Below, piece by piece: positions 61,211 through 64,000 of a stretch of DNA of 64,000 nt. Each line of letters starts with the position of its first letter. Position 1 is the stretch's first letter. The position numbers and the translations under genes are program-made. The stretch covers positions 186,001 through 250,000 of the forward strand of contig NZ_KB907457.1 of assembly GCF_000382045.1 (NCBI RefSeq). The letters are read 5' to 3'. The DNA is from Variovorax atrisoli 110B. GTDB lineage: Bacteria > Pseudomonadota > Gammaproteobacteria > Burkholderiales > Burkholderiaceae_C. The notes under the pieces were generated by a model that saw nothing but the letters and a program-made list of their open reading frames with translations, searched no databases and was not told the origin of the DNA.

Positions 61211-61975
61211 ATGCCTCACGACCGCACGCTCCTCTATGCCGGACAAGATTTCACGGTGGAGCACCTGCGCTCGCATGCGAAGGACGAGCTTGGCTGGAGC
61301 GGCCCCTACACGATCGAATCGCGCCGCATCATCTTCCCCGCAGGTCGTACGGTGCTCGACGTGCGTTGGGGCGACAGCACCTGGCAGGTCGACGCACTGA
61401 CCGCCATGCATCTGGTCGATGCCATGATCTATCAGCTGCGCCCAGTGGTGCGCGCAGTTAGGCAAAGCGTCGTGGTCAGCCGGCACCGGCCGGCACGTAC
61501 CGACTCAACGCCTGCGTTCCGCCGGCTCTCGCCGAAGTCGCTGTACCGGGTTCACCTGGCGCAACGCCAACTGCGCAGGGGCGACGGCGGAGCAACGGCC
61601 ATCGCATCGCTGGTCGCCGAACTCGAGACATCGCACCAGCAGATGCCGCTGACCAGCGCGGTCGCGAGCGCCAAGCAGCTGCTTGCGGAAACCGCCGATC
61701 GCGAGGCACGGCTTTCATTGCGCGAACTTGCCGACGCAGTCTCGCGCTCCCCCTTTCACCTTGCACGCAGCTTCCGCCTGCAGACGGGCCTGAGCCTTCA
61801 CCAATACCGCCAGCACCTGCGCATCGCCTCTGCCCTGGAGCGCCTGGCCGATGGCGACACCGACCTCGCAGGCATCGCACACGACCTCGGCTACTGCAGC
61901 CAGAGCCACCTGGGCGCGGTATTCAGGCGCGACGTGGGCGTGACGCTGGGCGAAGCCCGGCGCGCTCTGGCCTGA
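61211..61975 (+). CDS. AraC-family transcriptional regulator
   Basis: A 254-residue regulator. The C-terminal AraC domain has two helix-turn-helix units: LSLRELADAVSRSPFHLARSF, then the DLAGIAHDLGYCSQSHLGAVFRRDVGVTLGEAR segment. The N-terminal part (1-150) lacks a clear cupin motif. It may regulate the EamA transporter that follows after 56 bases. The effector is unknown. Confidence 0.9.
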   Translation: MPHDRTLLYAGQDFTVEHLRSHAKDELGWSGPYTIESRRIIFPAGRTVLDVRWGDSTWQVDALTAMHLVDAMIYQLRPVVRAVRQSVVVSRHRPARTDSTPAFRRLSPKSLYRVHLAQRQLRRGDGGATAIASLVAELETSHQQMPLTSAVASAKQLLAETADREARLSLRELADAVSRSPFHLARSFRLQTGLSLHQYRQHLRIASALERLADGDTDLAGIAHDLGYCSQSHLGAVFRRDVGVTLGEARRALA

Positions 61976-62031
61976 CGGCCGGCGCACGAATTTGATAGCC
62001 GCCAGCGGGTGCGGTCGCGAGACTCGCCGCC

Positions 62032-62949
62032 ATGCTGGATCGCAACCTCCTCACTGGCCTGCTTGCCGCGCTGGCCGCCTCCTTCATCGGCAGCGCACGG
62101 CAGCTCGTGTCGCGGCACGGCGTGACCACCACGCTCGGGCCGATCGACCTTGCGCTGCTTCGCTACGGCATTCCTGCACTGCTGCTCATGCCGCTGTGGT
62201 TCGGCCGCGAGCGCATCGCCCCGAAGGCATCGCTGCCCGTGCTCGCGGTGCTCGTCGCCGGCGGTGGACTGCCATTCGGCCTGCTGGTGCTCGCGGGTGC
62301 GCAATGGGCACCCGCGAGCCACATGGGCATCTTCATGGCGGGCAGCCTGCCGCTGTTCACGGCCATCGGCGCATGGCTGCACAAGCGGCAGAGGATCGAA
62401 GGCATCAGGCTCGCCGGACTGGCCTGCATCGCGATCGGCATGGCGCTGTTCGCGGCAGACAGCTTTCGCGGCGGCACCAGCTCGACCGGCTGGCGCGGCG
62501 ACCTGCTCTTCCTCGCCGCGGCCATGCTGTGGGCCGCGCACTCGCTCGCGTTCGCGCACTGCGGACTCACGCCATGGCAGGGCGCGGCATTCGTGAACGG
62601 CTGGTCGACGCTGCTCTTGTCGATGCTCGTGCTGCCCTTCGCCGGCGTGCCGAAGCTGCTGGCAGCCCCGTGGCCCGACGTCGCGCTGCAGGCCACGACG
62701 CAGGGCGTGGTCGCCGGCCTTCTCGGGCTGGTGGTCTACATGGTCGCCGTCGCGCGGCTGGGCGCGCCGCGTGCGTCGCTGTCGGCGGCGCTGGTACCGG
62801 TGTTGACGACGCTGGGCGCCGCGGCCTGGATGAACGAGCCCGTCACTGGGGCGGCGTTGGCGGCACTGTCGCTGGTGGTGCCGGGAATCGTGCTGGCGAG
62901 CGGCGCGGCAAGGTGGAGTCCGAAGCGGGGAGCGCACGCTGCGGGTTAG
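62032..62949 (+). CDS. EamA/DMT-family transporter
   Basis: This 305-residue protein has ten membrane segments in two EamA halves. The first half contains RYGIPALLLMPLWFG, the second ends in ALVPVLTTLGAAAWMNEPV. It exports a small molecule, identity unknown. The gene starts 56 bases after the AraC regulator on the same strand, and the two may form a unit. Confidence 0.9.
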   Translation: MLDRNLLTGLLAALAASFIGSARQLVSRHGVTTTLGPIDLALLRYGIPALLLMPLWFGRERIAPKASLPVLAVLVAGGGLPFGLLVLAGAQWAPASHMGIFMAGSLPLFTAIGAWLHKRQRIEGIRLAGLACIAIGMALFAADSFRGGTSSTGWRGDLLFLAAAMLWAAHSLAFAHCGLTPWQGAAFVNGWSTLLLSMLVLPFAGVPKLLAAPWPDVALQATTQGVVAGLLGLVVYMVAVARLGAPRASLSAALVPVLTTLGAAAWMNEPVTGAALAALSLVVPGIVLASGAARWSPKRGAHAAG

Positions 62950-63000
62950 CGGCTCGGGGTCGCGGGCAGAATGCGGCAGATCGTCAGGGATGCCCGCGCA

Positions 63001-63840
63001 ATGAAAAAGCTCTTCGCTCTTGCCGCCTCGCTCGTTTTCGCAGCCGCTTCCTGCTGGGCGCAGGAACGCAGCACGGTCCGTGTGCCCACGCCGTTCGCCG
63101 AGGGCGGTGCACCGGTCACGCTGGAGATGGTGATCTACAAGCCCGGAGGCTCCGGCCCCTTTCCGACCGTGGTGTTCAACCACGGCTCCACTGGCATCGG
63201 CAACAACCCGGCGCTCTTCAAGGAAACCTGGGCACCCGAGCGCCTCGCCGGATGGTTCACCCAGCGCGGTTGGCTGGTCGCATTTCCGCAGCGCCGCGGG
63301 CGCGGCCAGTCGGACGGGCTCTACGACGAGGGCTTCACACCGAAGCGCGAGCACTACAGCTGCGATCCGGGCCTGTCATTGGCCGGCTTCGAGCACGCAC
63401 TTGCGGACATCGACGCAGCCGTCGCTTGGCTGCAGGCGAATCCGGACGTGGACACCCGGCGCATGGAGATCGCCGGCCATTCGCGCGGCGGGATTCTCGC
63501 CATCGCCTATGCCGGCACCCGGCCGGGCGTGTTCCGTGGTGCGATCAACTTCGTCGGCGGATGGATGAGCGACCAGTGCCCCAACAGATCGGCCGACGCG
63601 ATCAATCCCGTGAGCTTCAGGCGTGGCGCGGCGTTTACCCGCCCCACGCTCTGGCTGTACGGCGAGAAGGACAGTTTCTACGCGATCGCCCACAGCCGGA
63701 TGAATTTCGAAGCGTTCACGGCCGCGGGGGGTCAGGGCAGCTTCGAGGTCTACACGCTGGCTCCCGGCGTGAACGGCCACATGCTGATCGTGCGACAGGA
63801 CCTGTGGGGGCCGGCGGTCGAAACCTACCTGGGGCAATGA
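63001..63840 (+). CDS. Secreted alpha/beta-hydrolase (dienelactone-hydrolase-like)
   Basis: This 279-residue protein has a signal peptide of about 20 residues (SCWA|QE). The fold starts VTLEMVIYKPGG...PTVVFNHGSTG (oxyanion), followed by FPQRRGRGQSDG. The nucleophile elbow is GHSRGG with Ser162, and the acid/His region is WLYGEKDSFY and GVNGHMLI. It acts in the periplasm, and the substrate is unknown. It lies 51 bases after the EamA gene. Confidence 0.88.
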   Translation: MKKLFALAASLVFAAASCWAQERSTVRVPTPFAEGGAPVTLEMVIYKPGGSGPFPTVVFNHGSTGIGNNPALFKETWAPERLAGWFTQRGWLVAFPQRRGRGQSDGLYDEGFTPKREHYSCDPGLSLAGFEHALADIDAAVAWLQANPDVDTRRMEIAGHSRGGILAIAYAGTRPGVFRGAINFVGGWMSDQCPNRSADAINPVSFRRGAAFTRPTLWLYGEKDSFYAIAHSRMNFEAFTAAGGQGSFEVYTLAPGVNGHMLIVRQDLWGPAVETYLGQ

Positions 63841-63869
63841 GCGCCATGATCTCCGCCTGAACCCACCCC

Positions 63870-64000
63870 ATGCCACGCACCCTCTACTGCTGGCGCTGCC
63901 AGACCGACATGCCGATGCTCACGGAGGAAGAGTGGCAGGTTGCGCATCCCATGAGCTACATCGCGCAGATGAATCGATACCGCGAGGAAACCGGCTGCAG
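63870..64000 (+). CDS. Partial gene at the right edge, hypothetical protein with N-terminal CxxC
   Basis: Only the first 43 codons are present (MPRTLYCWRCQTDMPML...). A CWRC pair near the N-terminus resembles a zinc-ribbon-like start, and LTEEEW follows. The start lies 29 bases after the hydrolase stop on the same strand. The function cannot be assigned. Confidence 0.6.
   Translation, partial: MPRTLYCWRCQTDMPMLTEEEWQVAHPMSYIAQMNRYREETGC

Overview
The window is GC-rich (roughly two thirds G+C by eye), gene-dense bacterial chromosome. Gene content and protein sequences fit a betaproteobacterium of the Comamonadaceae, most likely Variovorax or a close relative. The supports are a class-A-type pyrB with an inactive pyrC' partner, dusB-fis-purH, thiD-hemL, a Pil/Chp chemosensory cluster behind a rubredoxin gene, and a LivM-LivG fusion. 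The genus is inferred from remembered family patterns, not from a search. No phage, insertion sequence, CRISPR array or rRNA was seen.

Layout. 1-10739 (minus strand): the first codons of an unknown gene, an old-yellow-enzyme-type oxidoreductase, a DMT exporter, then a catabolic cluster. The cluster holds a metallo-hydrolase-fold protein, a branched-chain-amino-acid-type ABC importer (LivF, LivM-G fusion, LivH, binding protein), a short-chain dehydrogenase and an FAD-dependent ketosteroid-dehydrogenase-like enzyme. An IclR regulator (10881-11723) is divergent from it, and the shared control region carries inverted repeats. 11799-16866 (minus): yqgE, ruvX, pyrR, pyrB, pyrC' and plsC in transcription order, with photolyase phrB divergent. 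18438-28788 (minus): rubredoxin, pilG, pilH, pilI, pilJ and a 2080-residue ChpA, a chemosensory system for type IV pili. 28900-31743 (plus): thiD, hemL and a small predicted outer-membrane protein. 31761-39348: a secreted protein, a TetR regulator, dusB-fis-purH, a YqaA-like membrane protein, a glutathione transferase, a zeta-toxin-like pair and ychF. 39557-45713 (plus): a complete ribose operon rbsB-A-C-R-K-D with LacI-type operators in front. 45830-52619: MOSC protein, UbiH-type hydroxylase, DsbC, an M61 peptidase, a DUF2325 protein with a possible Fur box, an SMR exporter and an enoyl-CoA hydratase. 52635-54706 (minus): an ECF sigma factor and an Ala/Pro-rich membrane partner. 54929-56749: a CAU tRNA with its own promoter and terminator, then a copper-handling trio (DUF2946, SCO, PCuAC). 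57017-64000: two small unknown genes, a structured non-coding stretch, an acyl-CoA ligase, a nitroreductase, a small membrane protein, an AraC regulator, an EamA transporter, an alpha/beta hydrolase and a truncated gene.

The most striking feature is a family of about 90-100 bp intergenic repeats, eleven clear copies plus one degenerate. In all single copies they lie in one orientation relative to the transcription of the preceding gene, usually between genes of one operon. On that strand they fold into the same set of hairpins, and one arm shows paired base changes between copies. This points to an element working in mRNA rather than a simple DNA repeat. A second candidate is a 250-base structured stretch upstream of a small unknown gene at 57567-57878.
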